Shown: in pieces, positions 29,506 to 39,310 of the stretch
Layout: each line of letters opens with the position of its first letter
Numbering within the stretch: the first letter of the stretch is position 1
NCBI GenBank assembly: GCA_964030785.1
Contig: OZ034972.1
Coordinates: forward strand, 54,213,538-54,277,537
From: Siderastrea siderea
Taxonomy: Eukaryota > Cnidaria > Anthozoa > Scleractinia > Rhizangiidae
DNA length: 64,000 bases
Reading direction: 5' to 3'
Translations under genes and position numbers: made by a program
The notes under the pieces: generated by a model
Told to the model about the DNA's origin: nothing
The model's database searches: none
The model's input: the letters and a program-made list of their open reading frames with translations, nothing else

Positions 29506-32107
29506 AGGGTCTGGATGGGGTTAACTGACAACTGACAAATGGCCAAAATTTTAACTGACAACTGACAAATCGCCTAAAATTTAACTGACAACTGACTTTT
29601 GTACTGTGTTTTACTGACAACTGACAAAAGACCCGATTACCCTTAATATCCTACAAACCCTGTTGTAAATAACATTTTTCGACTTTTTTCGTCAAACAAA
29701 TGTCAGAAATGTACATTTTTATACCAAATCTCGGCAGCAGGAGTCGCAGGATGCTAGAGTGTCATGTTTCGTTAACAATTTACTTATGACCTATGTACGC
29801 TTTTCACCTAAGATCCCGAATTTACGCTGGGCGCGCGCCATCACACACAAGAGCTGCTAACGGCCGGCGTTATAAAATCGATTGGATGCTTTTACCGCAT
29901 TAATTCGAATACGACATTCAAACGACATAGAAGCCGTGAAAAAGCACCTTGTTTCATTTCTTTTTTGAAAGTTCTTAAAATAACACGAGCCTTAAGTTTT
30001 AATTTATCGTACAAAATAACGAGCCCATTTCTGTGCTATGAATCATGGCCATTCGGGAATGGTAAACTTTATAACTCCTCGGTTTGTCTTCAGACTTCTT
30101 CAGACGTAAACTTTAGAAACCTTCGTAATCTTCGCTCCAACATCCTAATCCTCGAAAAAATTCTGGTCAACTTCGGAAATCTTCGGAAGTCACGGGGCTA
30201 ACTTCGGAATACTTTGTGTCAACTTCGGAAAGAAGAGAAATAGGTACTGTTCTCGTCCAGTCACAATCAAGTTATTTTGTTGAGTGCACTAAAATACATA
30301 GAGGATATTACACGGTGGCGAGAACATAAAATTCATATCTTTGAGCCAACGTGTTACGTTCTTTTTATTATATAGACAAAACTACAGAAGTGTCGAAAGT
30401 ACAAACCTTTTATAATATGTAAACTCTTGCACTTGGTGGATGAAATTTTCTTAAATATCTATCCTTTGGTCTACTTTGCAAGAAACTCCTTTTTTTAATT
30501 ATTTGAAGTTTCCTTCTTCGTGTTCGTATTTTGCTGCTCCTTAGTGAACGATTTTAAGTCGGCTTCAAGGCATTCAATTTTCTATCCCTCGCCATCTTTC
30601 AACCGGCGATTGGCAAAGTTTGGCAGCCGTTCAGCCGTGCAATGGCGCGAAATGACGTCATCGATATCCTCACTAGTGAGGATATGGAAAATACGCCACT
30701 GCGGTCCCGGATGTAATTTCGTATCAGTTTTATCAGTTGTCTATTTTCCAGTAAAACACTCACGTCTATATAACAAATGATACCATTACAGTGGCCCAGT
30801 GGATAACTCAATTTTGAAGCGTTGCGGTGGTGTGAAGTTATCGTTACACCTCACATTTCAGTCGTACCAATTGACCATTTGCAGGGGGGGGGGGGAAGAA
30901 AGTCGGCACTTTTCTATGTCAACATAGCAGTGCTGGGAAACGGTGCAAGTCTGTGTCAATCAAGTTGTTGCTAAGAATGACGTCACCCAAAGTTTTGTTT
31001 TTCTCAGAAAGATTTAAATATCAATGACTGCATGCGTGTGAAATGCGAATAGTGGCAGTTTTTGCGTTTGATGTTTCACGCCGCTCAGATGTTTTTTGCA
31101 TTTTTTCACCTGATGTTTCACGTAACTGAGAATGTTTTGGCGGCGTGGAATAACAAGCGAAATCTTTGTCACGGTTGACGTTTAACAACCAAAAAATGGT
31201 AAATCATTTCAGAACCACTGGAGTTATTTTTATTAGTATAATTCGCAAGCCTTGCTTTTGCCAGCAGACTGGTCACCGTTATCACTGTTGTTTTGATGTG
31301 CGAAGAAGCAAACAAAATGCAAATAGCTATTGTGTTTTGTGCACGGTCAAGACCAAAACATGCGAACTAAACAGTGAACTTTGTCAAGCTATTCACTACC
31401 CCCTTAGCAACCATTCGATATCTACTGCGCACACTCGGTTGCCCGGCACCGCTATTTTGGTCTCGCTGAGGGTGTTCCGGGCAAAACGCCGGTATTTTTA
31501 GCCGTTAAGGTCTCGTTTAGGGTTGCTCGCGAAAACATATCTAAACTGGTATCTTTTAGGGGTCAAGAAAAAGCGTGAGTAACACCCAGACTGGTACCCT
31601 TTAGGGCTTTAATTCAAAATTTCCGACGAGCATCCCTGTCTGTTTGATATGGGAGTCCCCTCCCCGGAATTTTTTAGTCGTGTAACAAAGGAAGTTTCTT
31701 CCCCCCCTGACCTTTTGTAATTTAAGCGTTAAAACACTGGCGAAAATCGCAGTAAATGAGCTACAAAAAAAACAAAACATTGAATATTGCGTGGAGGAGA
31801 GTAACGACTCAAATAATTCCCTTAATATAAAGATTTTAGAAACAGAAGGCCACTTGCAATGATTTCTAACATCAAAATTGAGAAAAATAAGTTATTATAT
31901 TATCAATTTCCGAATTAATGATATAATTAACATTGTATGTGCCTTCTTAGCCAAATTTTGGGTCAGAAAGAAATAATTAAGCTACATGGTTAATCATTAA
32001 CCGTCAATTAACTGACAACTGACAATGGCCTGAAATTTAACTGACAACTGATAAATGGGCAAAATTTTAACTGACAACTGACATTTGTATCCCCCCATCC
32101 AGACCCT
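29506..32107. mobile_element. Short-TIR DNA transposon with subterminal TTAACTGACAACTGACA repeats
   Basis: Ends AGGGTCTGGATGGGG and its complement (CCCCATCCAGACCCT) are flanked by CAATTTAG and CAATTTAA, an 8-bp duplication with one mismatch, as for hAT elements. Just inside each end are three or four copies of TTAACTGACAACTGACAAAT-like units (29523-29632 and 32008-32085), in the same direct orientation at both ends. The interior 2.4 kb has no recognisable transposase, so it is probably non-autonomous. Confidence 0.7.
30653..30685. promoter_or_regulatory. CRE-like site next to a 22-bp perfect palindrome
   Basis: TGACGTCA (30653-30660) is the consensus CREB/ATF site. Four bases later comes ATATCCTCACTAGTGAGGATAT, a perfect 22-bp palindrome (30664-30685). 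Both lie inside the 29506-32107 element. Function is unknown. Confidence 0.4.
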
Positions 32108-32570
32108 CAATTTAAAGAGGAAAATTTAGAAATTTTCCACCTTATATTTTGTTATAACTTGTCTCGTATTTAAAAGTTATGAACGGTCGTGATGACGCCT
32201 AGAATATCATCAATACCAGGTCACAAATAGTCGCTTAATGAAACAGTCATGTTATTTGTGTTTCGGCACTCGTGGTCCCCCGTACACTGCACCATCTCTT
32301 ATTACTTTTCTATCCATGCCCAACAGGTTATGGCAAGTCATTTGTAGCTAGCTTATACATTCAAACGTAAATCTGAATGACTTTAGCTTCAGGGAAATAC
32401 TGTAATGTTATTTTTTTTAACAAAACATGACATAACACAGCTCATTCGCAGTATGTACAAACAGTCCTCTTTCGGGATAAATACATTCTACAGATCAAAG
32501 TTTTGGTTTGTTTGCTGTTCTCTCGTCTATCTCTGCCGCCTTCTCTAACCTCCCTAAACGATCTTAGTTT

Positions 32571-33365
32571 TTGTCAAAGCACTTGGAAATGCATACAAAA
32601 GGAGGGAACTACAAGGCGTCCAATATTGCATGCAGAGCTGAACTTGGTAAATTCCCTCTGATCATTGATATAAATAAGAAGGTACTAAGTTATCTAAATT
32701 ACCTACACCAAAAAGATGAAAATTCTATAGTCAGACAAGCCTTAAAAATATCGATTGATCTTTGTGATAACGGAAAAAATAGTTTTTACTCTAGAGTCAT
32801 GAAAATAAATGAATACTATAATTTTTATGACTTTAACTATAGTTCATTAAATGATTGTAAAATTAAACAATATATTGATATCATGAAACAGAAGTATATT
32901 TCACATTGGAACCAAACCCTACAAAATTCGCAAAAACTTAGTTTTTATAACACTATTAAAAATAATTATAGCCCTCCTGCCTACTTAGATTTAACAAGAA
33001 GGAACCCTTTAAGGAAAACATTAATAAAACTGAGAATAAGCTGTCACAAACTTAGGATCGAAACAGGTAGATACGACAATATACCTCGCAATGAAAGACT
33101 ATGCAACTTCTGCAATTGCAACAAAATTGAAGATGAAACTCTCTTTTTGTTAGATTGCCCAGCCTATTCTCAGGTACGAGACATATTCTTCTCTAAAATA
33201 GAATCCAAAATCCCATTACTACGATTACTATCACGCGAAACCCTGTTATCACATCTTATGAATGCCACTGACTACTTTGTAAACATTCAGCTAATGTCAT
33301 TTATCTCGGCATGCGTTGAATTGAGAGACAATCTCGTTACAATGATCACCACCTCGAATAGTTAA
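32571..33365 (+). pseudogene. LINE reverse-transcriptase C-terminal fragment (5'-truncated)
   Basis: An open frame of about 264 codons lacking the RT catalytic domain. It starts in the post-RT region (NIACRAELGKFPLIIDI) and ends with the zf-RVT-like zinc motif: RLCNFCNCNKIEDETLFLLD then CPAYSQVRDIF. This is the usual C-terminus of non-LTR retrotransposon ORF2. No start codon context and no upstream RT motifs are seen, consistent with 5' truncation during target-primed integration. It abuts the virus-like element at 33454. Confidence 0.75.
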
Positions 33366-33453
33366 AATGAACAATTATTGTAATTCTTTTATTTTCTTTT
33401 ATGTTATGTTATTTTCTACTTTACTAGTTATCTTAGTTAATGAAATAATAGTG

Positions 33454-33670
33454 AAACTAATTGGTTGCACACACGGATTGTAAGTAAAAAAACACTTGTA
33501 TTTCAATCGTTCAATTTAACACATTACAATGATTTTCAGTGATTTTAAAAGTAAACACTGCGTTTTGAGCGCCGCGAAACTTAGACACTAAACACACAAA
33601 TTGTAAACCAAGCAAAACTTTATTTTAATCTCTCAATACAGTACAATGATGAAATTTAATAATCGTCTTC
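33454..33670. repeat. Left TIR of second virus-like element
   Basis: Inverted match of 38249-38466. It contains the last codons and stop of the zinc-binding gene and, on the minus strand, an AATAAA signal (33619-33624) for it. Confidence 0.85.
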
Positions 33671-34618
33671 GTCCTCGTCATTACTAGGGGGATAGTATGT
33701 AATTTTTGATGTCTCTTCGTTCTTGTGTATGATTGCTCCACAATCATAACATCGACGCAAACTGTGTTTTCCGTGCTTTCGGTCAAGAGGAATCTCGCGC
33801 TTGCATATAGGACAAATTTTACAGTTATCTTCCCAAAAACACTTAGGACACTTCATGACTGCAGTATCATATACATTCGGACCTTCGCAGTGTTGATATG
33901 GATTAGGAACTTTTGCGTGAATTAACGCTGTACTTTCAGAATCGCTACTCTCGGCTTCTTTATCGCTGTCGCTGTCGCTCTCTTGAAATTCCTTTGCTCC
34001 ACTACTCTCCTCAGAAGCTGTTTCCTCCTCTTCATTACTGTCAGTCGAGTTACCGTCGTCAGCCTCTTCCTCTTTATCGCGATAGGCTTTTTCTTTTTGT
34101 AATATATCGCTTAGAACTTTCTTATTCTTTATCAAACGTGCTTATTAACCCCAAGCTCTGCCAGTCCCTTCAGGAAGGTATTGAGTGCACGTGGTTTGGC
34201 TACATCATCGTTATGAGGAAGAAGTGCCGTTGCCTTTATAACATGAGAAACCCCAAACTACTTATAACAGGGGTCAACAATTCTTGAATAAAGCCTCCAC
34301 CCTCTTGTACAAGAATTTGCTTCTTTGTCTTGAAGGGAAAAAATAAAATGGTTGTTGTTGTTGTTGTAGTACATACTCAACCAGCTCTGAGATGTTCGTC
34401 GCAGGTATTATGCGCTGATTTCGGAGTAATCGTCCGCGGGGTGTCCAAAACAAGATATCTTTGGAGGTGGCCATGCTATGCAGCAGTTCAGAAGCATATT
34501 TTCTTGAAACTGCTTGGGAAAGATTATTCAAAACATCTTTTATCCGGGGTTCTTCACTATCGTTCTCGTCATCAGAGGATATAGTCTTCTTTTCCACTTT
34601 CCTCCTCTTCATCGTCAC
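33656..34618 (-). pseudogene. Acidic zinc-binding protein, broken by an internal duplication
   Basis: Starts at ATG 34618 (MTMKRRKVEKK). The first part has SKDILFWTPRGRLLRNQRI then PATNISELVEYVL. There a CAA repeat and a 117-bp copy of the neighbouring gene's 3' end (34224-34340) interrupt it. The frame then continues as LLPHNDD ... LNTFLKGLAELG (about 34215-34145). It shifts near 34138 and runs on as the 34135-33656 frame: Ser/Glu-rich acidic stretch, then zinc motifs CPKCFWEDNCKICPICK and RRCYDCG. The stop lies inside the left TIR. The ILxW...IPxxNIxxLV pattern recurs, to my knowledge, in metazoan virus-like elements, but I cannot name a family. Regarding all pieces as one gene is inference from order and spacing. 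Confidence 0.6.
34224..34340. repeat. Duplicated copy of 34688-34802
   Basis: Both copies start GTGCCGTTGCCTTTATAACA and end TTGTCTTGAAGGGAA, with only a few differences. The source includes the last codons and 3' flank of the core-like gene. The copy is inserted in the upstream zinc-binding gene next to a GTT/CAA triplet run. Confidence 0.85.
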
Positions 34619-34725
34619 AGTCTACCTTTCTCTTCATATCGATTAGCACTCGTTAAAAGCAAGATACAAATGATCAAATAACAGAATGTGCCGTTGCCTT
34701 TATAACATAAGAAACCCCAAACTAC

Positions 34726-35022
34726 TTATAACAGGGTCAACAATTCTAGAATAAAGCCTCCACCCTCTTGTACAAGAATTTGCTTCTTTGTCTTGAAGGG
34801 AACATTGGGTTCAGCGAGGTTGACTAGAGCATCCTTGTATGGCATCAATTTACTCCTGTTTTGTTCAGGGATTGGTATGTTTTCCGTGAGAATGTTATAA
34901 ATAAGTTGCACTAATGCATGCATCTGTTGTGGCATGGCCGTCTTTAGAAGAAACTGACGCTGATGAGGACAGTCGGCTAAGAGTCGAAGAAAACCTCGAT
35001 TGCTCTTTACCACTCGAGACAT
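34726..35022 (-). CDS. Core-like protein with GGGF tail
   Basis: An intact frame of 98 codons from ATG 35022 (MSRVVKSNRGFLRLLADCP); an upstream in-frame ATG at 35136 falls within the minisatellite and encodes only Thr/Asn repeats, so it is unlikely. It has a helical middle (QQMHALVQLIYNILTENIP, QNRSKLMPYKDAL) and ends KKQILVQEGGGFILELL, a glycine-hydrophobic tail reminiscent of adenovirus-like core protein X. It is followed by the zinc-binding gene in the same direction. Virion DNA-binding role is inference. Confidence 0.6.
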   Translation of the reverse strand: MSRVVKSNRGFLRLLADCPHQRQFLLKTAMPQQMHALVQLIYNILTENIPIPEQNRSKLMPYKDALVNLAEPNVPFKTKKQILVQEGGGFILELLTLL

Positions 35023-35060
35023 GATTATAGAATGAGCTAATGGTAGTAAGTTAAATCCTT

Positions 35061-36855
35061 TTATTGTGGTTGTGGAGGTGGTGGTGGTGGTGGAGTTAAA
35101 CAATATAATTGTGTTGGTGGTGGTGGAGTTAAACAATAGATTGTGGTGGCGGTGGTGGAGTTAAACAATAGATTGTGGTGGCGGTGGTGGAGTTAAACAA
35201 TAGATTGTGGTGGCGGTGGTGGAGTTAAACAATAGATTGTGGTGGTGGTGGTGGAGTTAATCAATATTATTGTGGTGGTGGTGGTGGAGTTAATCAATAT
35301 TATTGTGGTAGTGGTGGTGGTGGTGGTGGTGGTGGTGGTGGAGTTAAACAACAGATTGTGGTGGTGGAGTTAAACAATAGATTGTGGTGGTGGTAGCGGT
35401 GGTGGAGTTAAACAATAGATTGTGGTGGTGAAGTTAAACAATAGATTGTGGTGGTGGTGGTGGTGGTGGAGTTAAACAGTAGATTGTGGTGGTGGCGGCG
35501 GTGATAGAGTTAAACAATAGATTGTGGTGGTGGTGTTGGTGGCAGTGGTGGAGTTAAACAATAGATTGTGGTGGTGGTGGTGGTGGTGGAGTTAAACAAT
35601 AGATTGTGGTGGTGGTGGTGGTGGTGGAGTTAAACAATAGATTGTGGTGGTGGTGGAGTTAAACAATAGATTGTGGTGGTGGTGTTGATGGTGGCAGTGG
35701 TGGAGTTAAACAATAGATTGTGGTGGTGGTGGTGGTGGTGGTTGAGTTAAACAATAGATTGTGGTGGTGGTGGTGGTGGTGGTGGTTATGGTGGAGTTAA
35801 ACAATAGATTGTGGTGGTGGTGGTGGCGGTGGTTTTGGTGGAGTTAGACAATAGATTGTGATGGTGGTGGTGGTGGTGGTGGTAGTGGAGTTAAACAAGA
35901 GATTGTGGTGGTGGTGGTGGCGGTGGTTATGGTGGAGTTAAACAATAGATTGTGATGGTGGTGGTGGTGGCAGTGGAGTTAAACAATAGATTGTGGTGGT
36001 GGTAGTGGTGGAGTTAAACAATAGATTGTGGTGGTGGTGTTGATGGTGGCAGTGGTGGAGTTAAACAATAGATTGTGGTGGTGGTGGTGGTGGTGGTGGA
36101 GTTAAACAATAGATTGTGGTGGTGGTGGTGGTGGTGGTTATGGTGGAGTTAAACAATAGATTGTGGTGGTGGTGGTGGCGGTGGTTATGGTGGAGTTAGA
36201 CAATAGATTGTGATGGTGGTGGTGGTGGTGGTAGTGGAGTTAAACAATAGATTGTGGTGGTGGTGGTGGCGGTGGTTATGGTGGAGTTAAACAATAGATT
36301 GTGATGGTGGTGGTGGTGGCAGTGGAGTTAAACAATAGATTGTGGTGGTGGTAGTGGTGGAGTTAAACAATAGATTGTGGTGGTGGTGTTGATGGTGGCA
36401 GTGGTGGAGTTAAACAATAGATTGTGGTGGTGGTGGTGGTGGTGGTGGAGTTAAACAATAGATTGTGGTGGTGGTGGTGGTGGTGGTGGTTATGGTGGAG
36501 TTAAACAATAGATTGTGGTGGTGGTGGTGGCGGTGGTTATGGTGGAGTTAGACAATAGATTGTGATGGTGGTGGTGGTGGTGGTAGTGGAGTTAAACAAT
36601 AGATTGTGGTGGTGGTGGTGGCGGTGGTTATGGTGGAGTTAAACAATAGATTGTGATGGTGGTGGTGGTGGCAGTGGAGTTAAACAATAGATTGTGGTGG
36701 TGGTAGTGGTGGTGATGGTGGAGTTAAACAATAGATTGTGGTGGTGGTGGTGGTGGAGTTAAACAATAGATTGTGGTGGTGGTGGTGGCGGTGGTTATGG
36801 TGGAGTTAAACAATAGAATTGTGGTGGCGGTGGTGGTGGAGTTAAACAATAGAGT
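35061..36855. repeat. 1.8-kb GTG-rich minisatellite with 352-bp higher-order repeat
   Basis: Roughly 45 units, each a variable run of GTG/GGT triplets followed by GGAGTTAAACAATAGATTGT. The rare variant GAGTTAGACA appears at 35841, 36193 and 36545, exactly 352 bp apart, and the intervening units repeat in order, so units are amplified in blocks. It occupies the whole region between the divergent core-like gene and the ATPase gene. Confidence 0.95.
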
Positions 36856-36862
36856 TGCGGTC

Positions 36863-36896
36863 TATATAATTGTGACACATTACACATTTTGTCAGT
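36863..36896 (+). promoter_or_regulatory. TATA box plus initiator for the ATPase gene
   Basis: TATATAA (36863-36869) is followed by TCAGT (36892-36896), whose A is 31 bases downstream of the first T. This is the classic RNA polymerase II core-promoter spacing. ATG 36923 follows 29 bases later. Confidence 0.55.
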
Positions 36897-36922
36897 TCGT
36901 GTAAATCTTTCGTTCAGTTGAC

Positions 36923-38218
36923 ATGAGTTGGTCCTGTCCTGTTTGTCAAAAGAATTTTTCTAGGAAAGATAGCATGCAAAGACACATTAGCAGCAAACAG
37001 AGCACTTCCGGTTTCGCTCCGTTTCAAGCTATGTCGGTTTCTTCAGAAAAGTGTCAGCGGTTTTACCTTGCGCATCCGTTTACTTGCATGGTCGCAGGAA
37101 TGACAGGCTCGGGCAAGACGATCTGGGTTAAATCTTTGTTGCAGCAGGCTCAAAAGGCAATCCACCTACCTCCAGAGAGAATTGTTTGGTGTTATTCTCA
37201 ATGGTAACCTGCCTATCGCGAGTTATTGTTGACGATACCAGGAATTGAATTTATCAAGGGTATACCCTCAACTCTTGAACAAGATTCCTTCTTTGATGTT
37301 AACATACGAAACTTGATTGTCATTGATGACCAAATGATTGAAGCTGAGAGTGATAGTCGGATCGTGAACCCGTTCACAAAAGGTTCGCATCATCGAAACT
37401 TGAGTGTCATTTACATTGTGCAAAACCTATTCCATCAAGGCAAAGGTAACAGAAGCATCAGCTTAAACAGTCATTACTTGGTCCTTTTCAAGAATCCCCG
37501 CGACAAGCTACAGATTTTAACCCTAGCGAAACAAATGTATCCTGGAGAAACTGCTTGGTTTATAAAACAGTACGAAGAAGCGGTGCGGAGACCGTTTGGT
37601 TATCTGTTTATTGACCTTAAGCCAACCACTCAAGACAGTTGCAGATTGCGAACAAATGTATTACCCGGTGAAGAACGATTCGATGACGGGGAAGTAGAAG
37701 GCAGCGTTTCTAAAGAACTCCTGCAATATCTCAAGCAGCAAAACCTGATGGCTGCCCCAGTAATTGCGGAGATGCAACGCTTGCGGAATAATATGGATGG
37801 CCTGCTATCCCGTAATGACCTTGGAGAAGACGAAAAAGCTAGGCAGTATATGCAGCTACAAAACAGGTTTCTGACGTATAAACACCAGCTTAATTCTACA
37901 CCTGAGGCAACAATGTGGGCCGAACCCCAAGAGCAGAAACAAATATCTACCACAGAGAATTTACCAACAGTAGCAACTCCGAATCAAGAACTGGCGACAA
38001 TACCAGCCACTCCAGTTCAAGCGCCAGACCCAAAAGTAATTACTTCTATGGCAACCTCCACTCCCTCACCTCCCTCCCCTCCTCCATCAATCTTGACCCC
38101 TCCTCCCACCGTCGAAATGTCCCCGCCTAAAAAGCGTAAACGCCCTCAAATTCGGTTAGTAAATTATTTGGATGATAAACCGAAAAGGCCTTTTAGACAA
38201 TCACGGCGTTTACACTGA
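36923..38218 (+). pseudogene. C2H2-finger P-loop ATPase (packaging-type), one stop
   Basis: ATG 36923 begins with a C2H2 finger (CPVCQKNFSRKDSMQRHI, residues 5-22). Then HPFTCMVAGMTGSGKTIWVK holds Walker A. A TAA at 37205-37207 interrupts the frame right after WCYSQW; the same frame continues as the 37226-38218 ORF. Walker B is NLIVIDDQMIEA (about 37315), followed by GSHHRNLSVIYIVQNLF, a sensor-like stretch seen in viral packaging ATPases. The C-terminal third is low complexity and Pro-rich, and ends in a basic nuclear-signal-like stretch (PPKKRKRPQ). About 431 codons in all. Role as genome-packaging motor is inferred from the ATPase core. One TAA is the only break. Confidence 0.75.
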
Positions 38219-38248
38219 AGCTCACCTTACAAATATTCCAAGGGACAT

Positions 38249-38466
38249 GAAGACGATTATTAAATTTCATCACTGTACTGTATTGAGCGATTAAAATAAA
38301 GTTTTGCTTGGTTTACAATTTGTGTGTTTAGTGTCTAAGTTTCGCGGCGCTCAAAACGCGGTGTTTACTTTTAAAATCACTGGAAATCATTGTAATGCGT
38401 TAAATTGAACGATTGAAATAAAAGCTTTTTTTTTACTTACAATCCGTGTGTGCAACCAATTAGTTT
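38249..38466. repeat. Right TIR of second virus-like element
   Basis: Inverted match of the left TIR. Carries AATAAA at 38295-38300 and at 38417-38422, positioned to terminate the ATPase transcript. Confidence 0.85.
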
Positions 38467-38960
38467 TAATATTTCTTCACGCGACTCGTTCTATACATAA
38501 TAAGCGATTCGATTCCGCTAAACTCCTAATGTTCATATCCGTGGTCACTCAAGCGCGTTCGCCGGCTATGTATGAGAACAATGCATAGTTAAGACTCTGT
38601 CTGCTTGATCGTGAATAACTATTCGATCTATTTGAGCTTCAAAAACCTCTAGTAAGCGAAAGGAAATAGATCTTAATTAAAAAACGGAGCTTCTTATAAA
38701 ATTCTCCTACTTCGACCCGCAGTAGAACAAGTGCTAATTCTGTCAATCAAGTAGACTATGTACCCTAATCTGTCAATCTGTCAATCAAGTAGACTTATCG
38801 TGTCGTGACGTCAAAACATAAATTATACTGCATAAATGAAACAAGATTCCCGCGCGCATTTTATTTTAATAAACAACTTGGTCGCTTAATCGAGTGACAC
38901 AAGAAACTACTCAGTCTTTTTTGGCAGTAAATGGGACTAAAGCTTGTTGGGTGCACACTA
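38467..38960. other. Spacer with a short repeated segment
   Basis: No ORF. Contains CTGTCAATCAAGTAGACT twice (about 38737 and 38775) and AGATTCCCGCGCGCATTTT, which resembles AGATTCCCGCGCATTTTTC at 43652 and may mark a terminal repeat of the Ngaro-like element. Confidence 0.4.
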
Positions 38961-38969
38961 ATAAAACTA

Positions 38970-39234
38970 GGGTGGCAGCAACACACCCTGCCAAATGTAA
39001 AACCAAGGGGTGGTAGCAACACACCCTGAAAATGATGATAAGGGTGGCAGCAGCGCACCCTGCAAATGTAATGATAAGGGTGGCAGCAACGCACCCTGTA
39101 AGTAATGGATGAGCCAGCGAATGTGGCGCATGCCACACCCGGATAGATAGCGATAAATGTGGGGATGAGCCAACGAGTGTGGCGCATGCAACACCCGGCA
39201 TATCTAAGAGCTAAGGTGGGGCAAGAGCCCCACC
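38970..39234 (-). repeat. Tandem hairpins in 3' region of the Ngaro-like element
   Basis: Seven short inverted repeats in a row. Four are AGGGTGGCAGCAACACACCCT-like (38970, 39006, 39041, 39077). Two are TGTGGCGCATGCCACA-like (39122, 39178). One is GGTGGGGCAAGAGCCCCACC (39215). In the minus-strand transcript they would form consecutive stem-loops. Confidence 0.7.
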
Positions 39235-39310
39235 CAGCCTGCTACGTGCGACGCTAAGTGGCAGGTGTGCACCCAAATTACATCCCAAATACTACCAAAT
39301 AAACAAATAA

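Larger units (their letters stand above)
33454..38466. mobile_element. 5.0-kb virus-like element with ~217-bp TIRs
   Basis: Inverted repeats 33454-33670 and 38249-38466 are about 95% alike by eye and begin AAACTAATTGGTTGCACACA. Genes are arranged outward from a central minisatellite: two on the minus strand, one on the plus strand. Contents (finger-fused P-loop ATPase, GGGF-tailed core-like protein, zinc-binding acidic protein) look viral rather than transposon-like. No polymerase, integrase or capsid gene is visible. TAATA on both sides might be a target duplication but is not clean. Confidence 0.75.

Noticed and set aside
30520..31501. ORFs inside the 29506-32107 transposon
   Set aside because: None shows a DDE or other transposase signature.
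34726..35136. Longer start at 35136 for the core-like protein
   Set aside because: The extra N-terminus is encoded by minisatellite units and reads only Thr/Asn/Ser repeats; ATG 35022 is more plausible.
35061..36855. CRISPR array
   Set aside because: Units are contiguous GTG-rich minisatellite variants without unique spacers, in a eukaryotic context.
38861..39201. Three overlapping minus-strand ORFs with repeated His/Pro/Ala words
   Set aside because: They are translations of the tandem hairpins in the Ngaro-like 3' region.
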